The notes: generated by a model not told the origin, from the sequence alone. 64,000 nt of DNA from Bacteroidia bacterium (GCA_014376805.1 JACMQU010000031.1:1-64000), one strand, 5' to 3'. Counted from the first letter of the stretch, positions 18,713 through 28,359 are shown. Numbers and translations are program-made.

Positions 18713-19207
18713 TTAGTTTAGACTGATTGATTTTAAATTTTCGTTCACAAATGCCTCCTGTTGCGTGCGGTCTTCCATTTTTTTACGCAAGATCTTTTCG
18801 GCAAGATCTACAGATAAAACGGCCACCTGAGTTTTTAACTGGTTCATTGCATTAAGCTTAGCAGCCTCAATTGATTCGCTTGCTTTGGCAATAATTTTAC
18901 GGCCTTCTTCATCGGCTGATTTTTTTGCCTGTGCAATAATACTTTCTTTAATCTCATTAGCCTCCTTCAGCATCTGATCGCGGACGGCGCGAGCCTGGTT
19001 CAGCAATTTTTCATTATCTGATTTTAAAGCAGCCATTTGAACACGAGCTTCTTCAGCCGAATTTAATGCACTGTTTATAGAATCTTCTCTTTCCCTGATC
19101 GCATTCAGGATAGGTTTCCAGGCAAATTTAGAAAGAATGAAGAACACGATACCAAAGGTGATCGTCATCCAGAAAATAAGCCCAATACCGGGTTTTACTA
19201 ATTCCAT
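18713..19207 (-). CDS. atpF: ATP synthase subunit b
   Basis: Membrane-anchored peripheral-stalk subunit, 164 residues. One transmembrane helix (residues 8-25, IGLIFWMTITFGIVFFIL) is followed by KFAWKPILNAIREREDSI and a long charged coiled coil rich in Ala, Glu and Lys. It is separated from atpE by 94 bases containing a strong hairpin. It forms a b2 dimer with the delta and a subunits. Confidence 0.95.
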   Translation of the reverse strand: MELVKPGIGLIFWMTITFGIVFFILSKFAWKPILNAIREREDSINSALNSAEEARVQMAALKSDNEKLLNQARAVRDQMLKEANEIKESIIAQAKKSADEEGRKIIAKASESIEAAKLNAMNQLKTQVAVLSVDLAEKILRKKMEDRTQQEAFVNENLKSISLN

Positions 19208-19254
19208 ACTATTTAATTTTTTTGTGATTGAATGTGAAAGGGATCCGTGATCAG

Positions 19255-19287
19255 TTAAAACACGAAAGGAAATATTTCGTGTTTTAA
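19255..19287 (-). other. intercistronic hairpin between atpE and atpF
   Basis: Perfect 13-bp arms TTAAAACACGAAA (19255-19267) and TTTCGTGTTTTAA (19275-19287) surround a 7-base loop. On the minus strand no U-run follows, so it does not look like a strong terminator. It may protect the upstream atpB-atpE transcript or reduce read-through, which would favour the many c-subunit copies needed per ring. Confidence 0.65.
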
Positions 19288-19301
19288 CCCGGTTATACCA
19301 C

Positions 19302-19604
<303 letters not shown>

Positions 19605-19618
19605 TTATGATGTTTTGA

Positions 19619-20815
19619 TTAATGATGTTCTGCTGTGTGGTGTTCTTCTACTGCTGTGCCAAAATAAAGGGCCGAAAGTAAAGTAAATACATAGGCTTGT
19701 AGAAAGGCAACCAATAGTTCTATAAAATTCATGAATACAGTAAATGCCACTGATACTACTGAAACGCCATATCCTAAATAAGGACTCATGGAACCGAAAA
19801 TGAAAATGAGACTGAAGAAACCTAAAATAATAATATGACCGGCAGTAATATTGGCAAACAAACGAATCATTAATACAATTGGTTTATTAAACATTCCAAT
19901 GATCTCAATTGGGATCAACAATATCCATAAAGCTTTAGGAACACCCGGAGGTAACAAGATATGACCCCAGTAATTTTTGTTTCCGTTTACCGTAGTTATT
20001 ATAAAAGTAATAACGGCAAGAACCATGGTAATTGCGATATTTCCTGTTACATTAGCTCCACCCGGGAAAAATGGGATCAAGCCAAAAAGATTATTGATAA
20101 AAATAAAGAAAAAGATAGTTAACAGATAAGGCAGGAATTTGGCATATTTGGGGCCTATAGAAGGCTTAGCAACTTCATCTCTTACAAAGAGTACTAATTG
20201 CTCAACTATATTTGCAAAACCGCGTGGTGCTCTTCCTTTATTGCCTGCGCATTGCCTGGCAACTGTTAACATGATCCAGCATAAAATAAGTACAGAGATA
20301 AACATACTCATTACATTTTTTGTGATAGAAAGATCATAAAAATCAGCATTACTATTTATTGATCCGTCTCCATTTACTGCAACAAGTTTATTTTTTTCAA
20401 GTTTATACCCTTCGTAGGTTGCATGGCCATGATGAAACCTGGATGAAGAAAACATTTTAATACCCGAATGGTCTTTAATAATAACAGGTAACGGAATAGA
20501 CAAATGCTCATTTTTGTATGTCCAGATATGCCAGTCATGGGCATCTCCGATGTGTTCCATGATTAATTTGCCTGCATCTATTTTCCCTTCCTTATGTCCG
20601 GGAGCAACCGGCACATCTTCTTCCGGATCAGCCTCACCATGCACCTGTACGTTTATAGCACCACTCTCCTGCTCGTTTGCATTTATGGATTGATGCGTAA
20701 CTGTATCTGTATGATGTTGCTGTGCTAAGGCATTAAAGCCCGAAAAGGCCACATATAATATAACCAAAAAAGCGGGAACTAAGTATCTGATAATCTTTTT
20801 GTTATTGAACTTCAT
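19619..20815 (-). CDS. atpB: ATP synthase subunit a, with long N-terminal domain
   Basis: Stator proton-channel subunit, 398 residues. The conserved channel arginine is at about residue 318 in IRLFANITAGH. Membrane helices run from about 170 to the end, including GLIPFFPGGANVTGN. The first 165 residues are unusual against the roughly 250-270 residue standard form: a signal-like segment ending in FNALAQ, an acidic and His-rich stretch, and HDWHIWTYKNEHLSIPLPVI. Similar extensions are common in Bacteroidota subunit a, where they probably face the periplasm. The gene overlaps the preceding small membrane protein gene by one base. Confidence 0.95.
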   Translation of the reverse strand: MKFNNKKIIRYLVPAFLVILYVAFSGFNALAQQHHTDTVTHQSINANEQESGAINVQVHGEADPEEDVPVAPGHKEGKIDAGKLIMEHIGDAHDWHIWTYKNEHLSIPLPVIIKDHSGIKMFSSSRFHHGHATYEGYKLEKNKLVAVNGDGSINSNADFYDLSITKNVMSMFISVLILCWIMLTVARQCAGNKGRAPRGFANIVEQLVLFVRDEVAKPSIGPKYAKFLPYLLTIFFFIFINNLFGLIPFFPGGANVTGNIAITMVLAVITFIITTVNGNKNYWGHILLPPGVPKALWILLIPIEIIGMFNKPIVLMIRLFANITAGHIIILGFFSLIFIFGSMSPYLGYGVSVVSVAFTVFMNFIELLVAFLQAYVFTLLSALYFGTAVEEHHTAEHH

Positions 20816-21210
20816 TAACTTGTTATTTTTTTTGAATCGGGGCGCAAGTTAACCACAAGGTAATAAATTTCAAAAGCCGTGTAAAAGAAATATAAGAAAA
20901 GATAGACAATTATGAAAGGTATTTGCCGTACAGGTACAAATATTAGATAGATAATAAGGGGGAAAACCGAAAACACAAAACGGATGCCAATAGCACTATA
21001 TATGCGGCCTAAGAAGATTTCATTTTTCTTTGAAAGTGCTGAATAAGAAATTCTGTAAACTATTAAAGTGAGCAGAAAAAAATAAATTAAAGCTCCCCAA
21101 CATAAGTTACCAATTGCAATTTTCTGTTGAAAGTTTTGAATAAGGAAAAGTAAAACTGCCATAATTATTGTGAAAACAATTAAGCGGGGATAAAAATTAT
21201 CTTTTTTCAT
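20815..21210 (-). CDS. small four-helix membrane protein, AtpI-like position
   Basis: About 131 residues from ATG 21210, with four hydrophobic segments (LIVFTIIMAVLLFLI, LCWGALIYFFLLTLIV, FVFSVFPLIIYLIF, FIIVYLFLYFFYTAFEIYYLVV). A TTG at 21237 would add nine residues. It stands directly before atpB, the place where AtpI-type assembly factors are usually found, but I see no decisive motif. By position it may help c-ring assembly. The 640-base insertion region separates it from atpZ. Confidence 0.7.
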   Translation of the reverse strand: MKKDNFYPRLIVFTIIMAVLLFLIQNFQQKIAIGNLCWGALIYFFLLTLIVYRISYSALSKKNEIFLGRIYSAIGIRFVFSVFPLIIYLIFVPVRQIPFIIVYLFLYFFYTAFEIYYLVVNLRPDSKKITS

Positions 21211-21237
21211 TTTTGCAAAACTATTGTTAAATTTCAA

Positions 21238-21878
21238 AATTCCTCTATGCTATATTTTGAAAGAAATTTATTTTAAACAGTTAAAGTTTTGTGAATTAAT
21301 CCGGAATGCGGAGAGAGATTAGAATTTCAATAATTAGAGAGGAGGTTTTACAGCCTGAAATGTTCTATAAATAATTGCATATTAACAGTTTGCAAAATTG
21401 AGTTGCTTGCCCCCTGCACAGTAGCAATATAGGGCAAGTTGCTCAAGTTTCCTATTATTGGCAAGTGCTAATACCGCAAACCGACAATTTTTGCTCCCAT
21501 TTTTACCTCTTTCTCCCACAATAGCATTTTGCATTCAAGGAGTATAATTAGTTTGGCGTATACTATTTTGCTCGGACTTTAATTTTAGGAACCATTGTGT
21601 TTACAGGACCAGACACGAAATAGCCTATACTGTTAAAGTTAAATGTCGAAATCTTTTTCACATTTATAGGATAGTCGAATGTCAGAAATTCCAATCAATT
21701 TCTAACTTTAACGAGTCGTTTTATGAGGATGCCTTTTAAAAATAAACTTTTACGTCCTGCTTATGAAACGACTCGGTTTAGCTTTTTCTGTCACCTTTTT
21801 TTAGATTTTTGGACACTGCATATGAACGCTGCTTAAAGTCCCTAACTTTTACCGTTAACAAATGGGAATCATTTGGTG
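21238..21878. other. 640-base non-coding stretch inside the ATP synthase locus
   Basis: No frame of convincing length or family is present. The region has an imperfect inverted repeat at 21712-21775 (CGAGTCGTTT against AAACGACTCG, continuing imperfectly) and a smaller one, CTTGCCC / GGGCAAG, near 21408-21436. Base composition is a little less AT-rich than the other gaps. It could be a decayed mobile element, a MITE-like unit or a long regulatory leader for the downstream ATP synthase genes. Confidence 0.5.
21712..21775. repeat. imperfect inverted repeat in ATP synthase leader region
   Basis: The left arm cgagtcgttttatgaggat (from 21712) pairs with the right arm ending at 21775 (tcctgcttatgaaacgactcg read in reverse). 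The outer 10 bases are perfect and the inner part has mismatches. The loop is about 24 bases. Confidence 0.55.
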
Positions 21879-22094
21879 TTATTTTTTGAGGAAATCTTTA
21901 AGCGAGAGGTATAAGGCTGCGAATACGGAAAGAAGTACCCCTATTAATGTATAGACCGGAAAACCGGAAACGAATTTCTGATCAAGATATTTACCACCCA
22001 AACTACCGGCAACAATGATAAGGATCATCTGAATTGCCTGGCCGCTGTATTTGATAAACTGGCTATAAGGAGGCTTTTTCGGCGATGGATCCAC
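21879..22094 (-). CDS. atpZ: AtpZ/AtpI-type ATP synthase accessory protein
   Basis: The 71-residue protein has two transmembrane helices (AIQMILIIVAGSLGGKYLD and PVYTLIGVLLSVFAALYLSL), the layout of the AtpZ family encoded before the F0 genes. It may help c-ring assembly or divalent cation supply. No upstream ATG precedes the first helix, so GTG at 22094 is the likely start. It overlaps the end of the bactofilin gene by 32 bases, implying translational coupling. Confidence 0.8.
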   Translation of the reverse strand: MDPSPKKPPYSQFIKYSGQAIQMILIIVAGSLGGKYLDQKFVSGFPVYTLIGVLLSVFAALYLSLKDFLKK

Positions 22095-22527
22095 TGATTA
22101 CAGGTGCTTTGGTATCAGAGGGCTTACCATTTTTATGGATATTTTTATAATCATTTAAATTAATAGCAGTATCGGAATTCATTGAACTCTTTCCATTAAA
22201 TTCAGCTCCTGCTTCAATAATTAATTTAGAAGAGGTGATGTCGCCGGTTATTTTGGCAGTTGCTTTAACGGTAAGCAATTCGCTTACATTGATATCACCA
22301 TTTAAGACTCCGGAAACATCACAATTTTGCGCAGTAATATTACCCTGTACATTAGCAGAAGCCCCTAAAACAAGTTTAGTCTTTACGTTAATATTTCCTG
22401 TTACTGAACCATCTATACGCAGATCGCCTTCAGAACTAAGATCACCAGAGATCTTTGTGCCTGCATTGATGATATTTATCTCCTGCGGATTAAAAGCAGT
22501 ATTTTTTGACTGATTAAAAATGGCCAT
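22063..22527 (-). CDS. bactofilin (polymer-forming cytoskeletal protein)
   Basis: A 154-residue bactofilin. The central right-handed beta-helix repeats are clear: GTKISGDLSSEGDLRIDGSV, GNINVKTKLVLGASANVQGN, and SGVLNGDINVSELLTVKATA followed by KITGD. The termini are short and polar. Bactofilins polymerise without nucleotide and often recruit M23 endopeptidases for local wall shaping. Here the M23 gene is directly upstream, 6 bases away, which supports that role. The 3' end overlaps atpZ. Confidence 0.93.
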   Translation of the reverse strand: MAIFNQSKNTAFNPQEINIINAGTKISGDLSSEGDLRIDGSVTGNINVKTKLVLGASANVQGNITAQNCDVSGVLNGDINVSELLTVKATAKITGDITSSKLIIEAGAEFNGKSSMNSDTAINLNDYKNIHKNGKPSDTKAPVISGSIAEKASL

Positions 22528-22533
22528 TGTTTT

Positions 22534-23406
22534 TTAATTATAATTTAACAAATCACTTGGGTTTAATGCATTTCCATTTTCCCAAATTTCCAAATGCAGG
22601 TGCGGACCATTGCTTAGTTCTCCTGAATTTCCAACGACAGCAATTACCTCACCCAATTCAACAAATGTACCAACTTTTTTTAGAATTGACGAATTATGCT
22701 TGTAAATACTTACCAGGTTGTTGCGATGCTGAATAGCTATTGTATTTCCGGCCTGCGGTGTCCACTCTGCAAAAATGATGGTTCCTTCCTGAACAGCCTT
22801 TACTAAGGCATCAGGCCTGGCAACAATATCAATAGCAAAATGTTCTTCATTCTTATCAAAGCCTCTGGTTATTAATCCGCTTGTTGGATTCATCAGGTTC
22901 AACCCTACCCTATAAAGTTCTTTAACGGAAGAGGGCTGAACCCAATCTGAAGCACTTTTTTCTTTTTGACGGGACTCGTAATTTTTATTAAATGTGGCTT
23001 CCTTTTCATAAACATTAATGTTGCTTCCTGAACCACGGGGTCTGGATGGCCGAGCAGAAGAGTCTTTTAGTCCTTCGCCGCCATTTATAATGTTTACAAT
23101 GTTTTGATAATAAAGCTCTTTTGCCTTTAACACATCCTGAAGTGAATCTGTTTTATACAGAAGTTGCTGTAAATTACGTTTGGTTCGTGTATCTGTATAG
23201 CCGGGAACATATTCACGCAACGGTGTAAAAAATATCAACATAATAATAAGAATGGCAAATAACACCAACGAAGAACTGAAACCAACGAAAACGTTCATGG
23301 GAGTAAGCTTAAAGGATATTTTTTCTTCAAACGATTCGTCATTTATTAATACCAGCCGGTACTTAAAACGCAGTTTATGAATTAATTTTTTCTTAGGTTG
23401 ATCCAT
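22534..23406 (-). CDS. M23 family metallopeptidase, membrane anchored
   Basis: The protein has 290 residues: a cytoplasmic basic N-terminus, one transmembrane helix at about 37-62 (FVGFSSSLVLFAILIIMLIFF), a periplasmic coiled-coil linker (RTKRNLQQLLYKTDSLQDVL) and a C-terminal LytM/M23 domain. The zinc-site pattern is visible as HFAIDIVA and HLHLEIWENG. The first motif lacks the full HxxxD spacing with Gly (GVDLAA-type), so activity is likely but not certain. It pairs with the bactofilin gene. A -7 box lies 50 bases upstream. Confidence 0.9.
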   Translation of the reverse strand: MDQPKKKLIHKLRFKYRLVLINDESFEEKISFKLTPMNVFVGFSSSLVLFAILIIMLIFFTPLREYVPGYTDTRTKRNLQQLLYKTDSLQDVLKAKELYYQNIVNIINGGEGLKDSSARPSRPRGSGSNINVYEKEATFNKNYESRQKEKSASDWVQPSSVKELYRVGLNLMNPTSGLITRGFDKNEEHFAIDIVARPDALVKAVQEGTIIFAEWTPQAGNTIAIQHRNNLVSIYKHNSSILKKVGTFVELGEVIAVVGNSGELSNGPHLHLEIWENGNALNPSDLLNYN

Positions 23407-23456
23407 CCTTTCTATCTTTATTTTAAAAGTTTGGTTAAAATTGTAAGGTTAAACGT

Positions 23457-23464
23457 CAAAGATA
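23457..23464 (-). promoter_or_regulatory. candidate -7 box for the M23-bactofilin-atpZ run
   Basis: The minus strand reads TATCTTTG, a perfect TAnnTTTG, about 50 bases before the M23 start. No clear TTTG -33 box is found at the right distance, so this is a partial promoter match. Confidence 0.4.
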
Positions 23465-23482
23465 GGTAAAACAAAATTTCAA

Positions 23483-26152
23483 TTGCACATATCAAAAAAC
23501 ATATCCATTTTCACATTATTTGCCGTTATGGTAATTGGTTCATGCAGTCCGACAAAGGATAAATGGATGAATAGAAAATTTCACACATTAACTGGTCATT
23601 ATAATATTTATTTTAATGGGGAACAAAAACTACTGGATGCTATCAGGCAACTAGAGGCTTCACATCGCGATGATTTCACCAAAGTACTGAGTGTATATCC
23701 GTTAGGCACTGCAGAGTCTGCCAAGAGCACAGGCAATGTGCTGGATGAAGCCATTAAAAAGTTTTCGGGAACTATACAAATGCACACCATTGGCAGTTAT
23801 ACCGATGACTCATATTACCTGCTAGGACAATGCCGTTATTACAAGCAGGATTATTTTGCAGCGATAGAAACTTATCAATATATTATTGGAAAATATAAAG
23901 AGAGTGAATATAAAAATTTAAGCACTTGCTGGATTGCACGTTGCTATGTTGGATTAGATAAAATGGGGGAAGCGGAAGCGCTGATGGGTTTATTGCTTGC
24001 AAATAAAAATTTCAATAAAAAGGAGATCGCATTAATATATGCAACTGCTGCTGATATAAATATAAAATTAGAAAAGACAGGATCTGCTATTGAAAATTTG
24101 AACAAGGCACTTACCGGACAGTTAACAAAAGATCAAAAGATCAGGTATAATTATATACTAGGCCAATTATGCTTACAAGCAAATAAAAAGCCGGAAGCAA
24201 CTTACCATTTTAACCGCGTTCTTAAATACATACCAACTTATGATTTTGCTTTTAACGCAAATATAAGTCTAACTCAAATTTATGAAATAAATGATAAACG
24301 TTCTGTGGCGAGAGTTAGAAAGAGTTTGAAAAAAATGGCTGACGATGATAAGAACATAGACTATCGGGATCAGATCTATTTTGAATTAGGTAAACTTGAG
24401 TTACTACAAAAAAATTATCCCCAGGCAGTTAAAAATTTTCAAAGTTCAGTTGCATTGAGTACTAAAAACAGAAACCAAAAAGCATTAAGTTATTATGAAC
24501 TGGCAAAACTCTATTTCTATCAGAAGGATTTTAAACCTGCACAGGCATATTATGATACAACGGTTCAGACATTAGACCCAAAAGACAAAAACTTTGAATC
24601 TATTAATCAAACCAAGATCGTACTTTCTGAGCTGATAAATAACTTACTGGTTTACGAAACAGAAGATTCGTTGCAAAAATTATCGAATTTGAGTAAAAAT
24701 GCATTAGAGCGAAAAATTGATTCGTGGATTACGGAAGAAGCTAAAAAAAATGCAATAGATGCCAAACTTGCCAAGAAAAAAGCGAAAGAAGTTGCTAATA
24801 TTAAGAATAATGAGAACCAAAATTTTGTACCCTCCCCCAACCTTGGTTTACCGGGAGCAGGAAGCACTGCATGGTACTTTTATAATTCAACGTTAATGAC
24901 TAACGGAGTTTCTGAATTTTCAAATGTTAAAAAATGGGGTCAGCGCCCTAATGAGGATTACTGGCGAATTGCAGCCAAAGAAAAACCAAAGGAGATTATC
25001 TCTGAGGTAGCTAACTCAAGTGAAACAGATACAACTTCTAAACAACCTGATGCTGCAAAAAATGAACTCGTTCCGGAACAGTCAACAGTAACTTTAACCG
25101 GCAATCCGCAAAAAGATAAATGGATAAAAAATGTACCATTTACAAAAGCACAGAAACAAAATTCTAACTCGAAAATGTTAGAGTCGTTGCATAACCTGGG
25201 TTTGATATATTATAACAGGTTAAAGAATTACACTGAAAGTATAAAGTACTTTGAAATGATGGAGAAAAAATATCCGGTAAATGAATATGAACCTGACGCT
25301 TATTATTATGAATATAAGAGTTACACAGATTTGAAACAAACAGAGAAAGCCACATCTTATAAAAGTCAGTTAATAAAAGAATATCCAGCGCATCCTTATA
25401 GCTTACTTTTACAAAACATAACTATAAAATCGGCCGAAAATGACAATAATAAAGCATTGGTAAGTATGTATGAAAGCATGTATGATGCTTATAAAAACAA
25501 CAATTGTTTGCAGGCCATGCTTATAAAATCGGATTTGGATAAAACATTTCCGGGCAACAATTTCAGGCCCAAATATGAATTGCTGAATGCCTTTTGTATT
25601 GGCAAAACACAAAATAAAGACGCATTTAAAAAAGCATTGATAGAAGTAAGTAACAATTTTAAAGGAACTGATGTGGCAAAAACTGCAAACGATTACCTGG
25701 CTGTATTTGCCCAGCAGGAAAAAAAAGAAAGTATTATTGGAAAGGATAGTACATTGAATGAACTGAATTTTGATATTGAAACAGAAACTTCTTTTTATTA
25801 TGTATTCGCAATAAAAAATGATAAGGCAGATTTTACGGAATATGTTTCTAAGATTTCAACTTATAATGAATCTTTTGCATCTGAAAATCACTTAAAGGTA
25901 AATGCAAATTTGAGCAATGAGGGTTACCAGGTATTGCTGATAAGAGAATTTGCAAATTTTAAAATAGCGCAGGATTATCTCAATGGATTAAAAGCAAACG
26001 ACTTTGTAACCAAACAATTAAAAGTAACAGATCCTTATCTTGAATTTGTAATTTCTAAGACAAATTACCTGACTGTACTGAAAGAAAAAAAGATAGAAAA
26101 ATTTGAGTTGTTTTATAAAAAGCAAGTAGAAAGTTATCGTATTAAAAAATGA
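23483..26152 (+). CDS. porW: type IX secretion periplasmic lipoprotein, PorW/SprE-like
   Basis: The 889-residue lipoprotein has a signal segment ending in the lipobox VIGSC (Cys near residue 20). It is followed by the characteristic KFHTLTGHYNIYFNGEQKLL found in PorW/SprE. Many TPR repeats follow (SYYELAKLYFYQKDFKPAQA, LGLIYYNRLKNYTESIKYFE). A low-complexity linker sits around 480-540, and a C-terminal region from about 730 resembles the SPOR-like ends of this family. PorW links the outer-membrane translocon with the motor in the type IX system. The start is TTG 23483, since no ATG precedes the signal segment. It overlaps the next gene by four bases (ATGA). Confidence 0.85.
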   Translation: MHISKNISIFTLFAVMVIGSCSPTKDKWMNRKFHTLTGHYNIYFNGEQKLLDAIRQLEASHRDDFTKVLSVYPLGTAESAKSTGNVLDEAIKKFSGTIQMHTIGSYTDDSYYLLGQCRYYKQDYFAAIETYQYIIGKYKESEYKNLSTCWIARCYVGLDKMGEAEALMGLLLANKNFNKKEIALIYATAADINIKLEKTGSAIENLNKALTGQLTKDQKIRYNYILGQLCLQANKKPEATYHFNRVLKYIPTYDFAFNANISLTQIYEINDKRSVARVRKSLKKMADDDKNIDYRDQIYFELGKLELLQKNYPQAVKNFQSSVALSTKNRNQKALSYYELAKLYFYQKDFKPAQAYYDTTVQTLDPKDKNFESINQTKIVLSELINNLLVYETEDSLQKLSNLSKNALERKIDSWITEEAKKNAIDAKLAKKKAKEVANIKNNENQNFVPSPNLGLPGAGSTAWYFYNSTLMTNGVSEFSNVKKWGQRPNEDYWRIAAKEKPKEIISEVANSSETDTTSKQPDAAKNELVPEQSTVTLTGNPQKDKWIKNVPFTKAQKQNSNSKMLESLHNLGLIYYNRLKNYTESIKYFEMMEKKYPVNEYEPDAYYYEYKSYTDLKQTEKATSYKSQLIKEYPAHPYSLLLQNITIKSAENDNNKALVSMYESMYDAYKNNNCLQAMLIKSDLDKTFPGNNFRPKYELLNAFCIGKTQNKDAFKKALIEVSNNFKGTDVAKTANDYLAVFAQQEKKESIIGKDSTLNELNFDIETETSFYYVFAIKNDKADFTEYVSKISTYNESFASENHLKVNANLSNEGYQVLLIREFANFKIAQDYLNGLKANDFVTKQLKVTDPYLEFVISKTNYLTVLKEKKIEKFELFYKKQVESYRIKK

Positions 26153-28359
26153 AGTTTAAAGAATATTTTTATAAAAGTCCATATTGGAAATTTATTAAGT
26201 GGTTGTGGATAGGAGCCTTTGCGGGAATCATTATTTTAACAGGAATTATATCTGCCATAGCCATGGGTTGGTTCGGACAATTACCTCCAATAGAAGAACT
26301 GGAGAACCCGAGAACATACCTGGCAAGTGAAGTTTTTGGAGAAGATGGAACGCAACTTGGAAAATATTACTTTCAGAACAGAAGTAATGCCAATTATGAA
26401 GATCTGAGTCCGCAATTAATTAATGCTTTAATTGCTACTGAAGACATTCGATTTTATGAGCATAGTGGTGTTGACAATAAGAGACTGTTTACCATTATAC
26501 TTTATAATTTGATGGGAAACAGACAGGGCGGAAGTACCATCTCACAACAACTTGCCAAGAACCTTTTTCCCAGAAAAAGATTTAAAGGCTTAGTTGATAA
26601 AACCATTACAAAGATACAGGAATGGATAACGGCAGTTCATATTGAACAACGTTATACCAAAGATGAGATTCTTACTATGTATTTTAACACAGTAGATTTT
26701 GGAGATAATTCTTTCGGGATCAGAAGTGCATCAAAAACCTTCTTTGGCAAAACCCCAAAAGAGTTAAATGCAAAAGAAGCAGCAATACTGGTAGGTGTAT
26801 TAAAAGCACCAACTACCTTTAACCCAATTCGTAAATATGAAAATGCCATTAACAGAAGAAATACTGTTTTGAACCAAATGGCGAAAGGGAAATTTATTAG
26901 TGAAGACTCCTGCAGAATTTTTAAGACACAACCAATTGAACTAAACTACAAACAGGAAAGTCATATTGAAGGACTGGCAACTTATTTTAGAGAAACATTG
27001 CGAATAGAATTACTGGATTGGTGCGAAGAGAATGGCTATAATCTATATAAAGACGGATTAAAAATATACACCACAATTAACCCGGTGATGCAGGCCATTG
27101 CTGAGAATGTGGTGCAGGAACAATTAAAGGATCAACAAAAAAAATTTAATGCACACTGGAAAGGAAGAGAGCCATGGGGAGAGTTTGCAGAGGTGTTGAT
27201 TTCTGGCATGAAAAGAAGTGACCGATACCACAATGCAAAGAAAGCCGGCAGGTCTGATATACAAATTAAACAAGAGTTTGATATGCCGGTAAAGATGCGC
27301 GTATTCACTTATACCCGTGGCGAAATAGATACAATGATGACTCCGATGGACAGTATAAAGTATTACAAATATTTTATGCAATGCGGTTTAATGAGCATGG
27401 ATCCGCAAACAGGTAAAATTAAAGTATGGGTAGGCGGACATAATTATAAATATTTTCAGTACGACCATGTTAACATAACTGCCAAACGGCAAGTGGGCTC
27501 CACCTTTAAGCCATTTGTTTATACTGTGGCCATAGACAATGGGATTTCGCCTTGTACACTGATACCAAACAAGCCCGTAAGTTTTGAAGGATATCCGGAT
27601 TATAATCCTGGAAATGCTGATGAAGATTTTACCACTCCGGAAATGACTATGTATAGGGGTTTACAATTTTCAACTAACCTTATCTGTTTAAATGTATTAA
27701 AAATGCTTGGTGAGGGTGCAATAAAAAATGTTATAGAACTTGCTAAGAAAATGGGGGTAAGCAGTAAGGTTGAACCTTACCCATCTTCGGCTTTGGGTAC
27801 AGCAGATATATCAGTTTACGAAATGGTAGGAGCCTTTTCTACATTTGCCAATAAAGGAGTTTGGATCAAGCCAACTTACTTAACAAGAATAGTAGATAAG
27901 AATGGCAATATAATATTTGAAAATGCGCCGGTTACACAAGAAGCACTAAGTGAGCAAACAGCTTATATTATGTGTAAGATGCTTGAAAAAGTTACTACTC
28001 ATGGTACCGCAGCCAAAGTAAAATATTTATACAATATACCTGGTGCAGTTGGAGGCAAAACAGGTACCACCCAAAACTACAGCGATGGTTGGTTTATAGG
28101 AATTACCCCATCATTGGTTACCGGTTTGTGGACAGGATGGGAAGACAGGGCGATACACTACAGAACAATTGATCTGGGAGCGGGTGGTGCAATGGCTATG
28201 CCTATTTGGGCAGCTTACATGCAAAAGGTAGTTGCCACACCAAATTTGTTTAAAATTGTAAATGAATGGCCTATGCCACAAGCACCCATTAGTATTGAAC
28301 TTGATTGTAATAACTTTATGAAAGATCAGCCCAAAAAGCCGGATTTTATGGAAGAGTAA
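26149..28359 (+). CDS. mrcA: class A penicillin-binding protein 1A
   Basis: Bifunctional murein synthase, 736 residues. One N-terminal transmembrane helix (IGAFAGIIILTGIISAIA) is followed by the GT51 transglycosylase motifs EDIRFYEHSGVD and GGSTISQQLAKNLF. The transpeptidase follows with SxxK in GSTFKPF, SxN in FSTNLICLN and KTG in GGKTGTTQNYSDGWF. All catalytic motifs are intact. The family role is glycan polymerisation and cross-linking in the periplasm. The ATGA overlap with the porW-like gene shows they form one operon, so secretion-envelope and wall synthesis genes are co-expressed. Confidence 0.95.
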   Translation: MKFKEYFYKSPYWKFIKWLWIGAFAGIIILTGIISAIAMGWFGQLPPIEELENPRTYLASEVFGEDGTQLGKYYFQNRSNANYEDLSPQLINALIATEDIRFYEHSGVDNKRLFTIILYNLMGNRQGGSTISQQLAKNLFPRKRFKGLVDKTITKIQEWITAVHIEQRYTKDEILTMYFNTVDFGDNSFGIRSASKTFFGKTPKELNAKEAAILVGVLKAPTTFNPIRKYENAINRRNTVLNQMAKGKFISEDSCRIFKTQPIELNYKQESHIEGLATYFRETLRIELLDWCEENGYNLYKDGLKIYTTINPVMQAIAENVVQEQLKDQQKKFNAHWKGREPWGEFAEVLISGMKRSDRYHNAKKAGRSDIQIKQEFDMPVKMRVFTYTRGEIDTMMTPMDSIKYYKYFMQCGLMSMDPQTGKIKVWVGGHNYKYFQYDHVNITAKRQVGSTFKPFVYTVAIDNGISPCTLIPNKPVSFEGYPDYNPGNADEDFTTPEMTMYRGLQFSTNLICLNVLKMLGEGAIKNVIELAKKMGVSSKVEPYPSSALGTADISVYEMVGAFSTFANKGVWIKPTYLTRIVDKNGNIIFENAPVTQEALSEQTAYIMCKMLEKVTTHGTAAKVKYLYNIPGAVGGKTGTTQNYSDGWFIGITPSLVTGLWTGWEDRAIHYRTIDLGAGGAMAMPIWAAYMQKVVATPNLFKIVNEWPMPQAPISIELDCNNFMKDQPKKPDFMEE

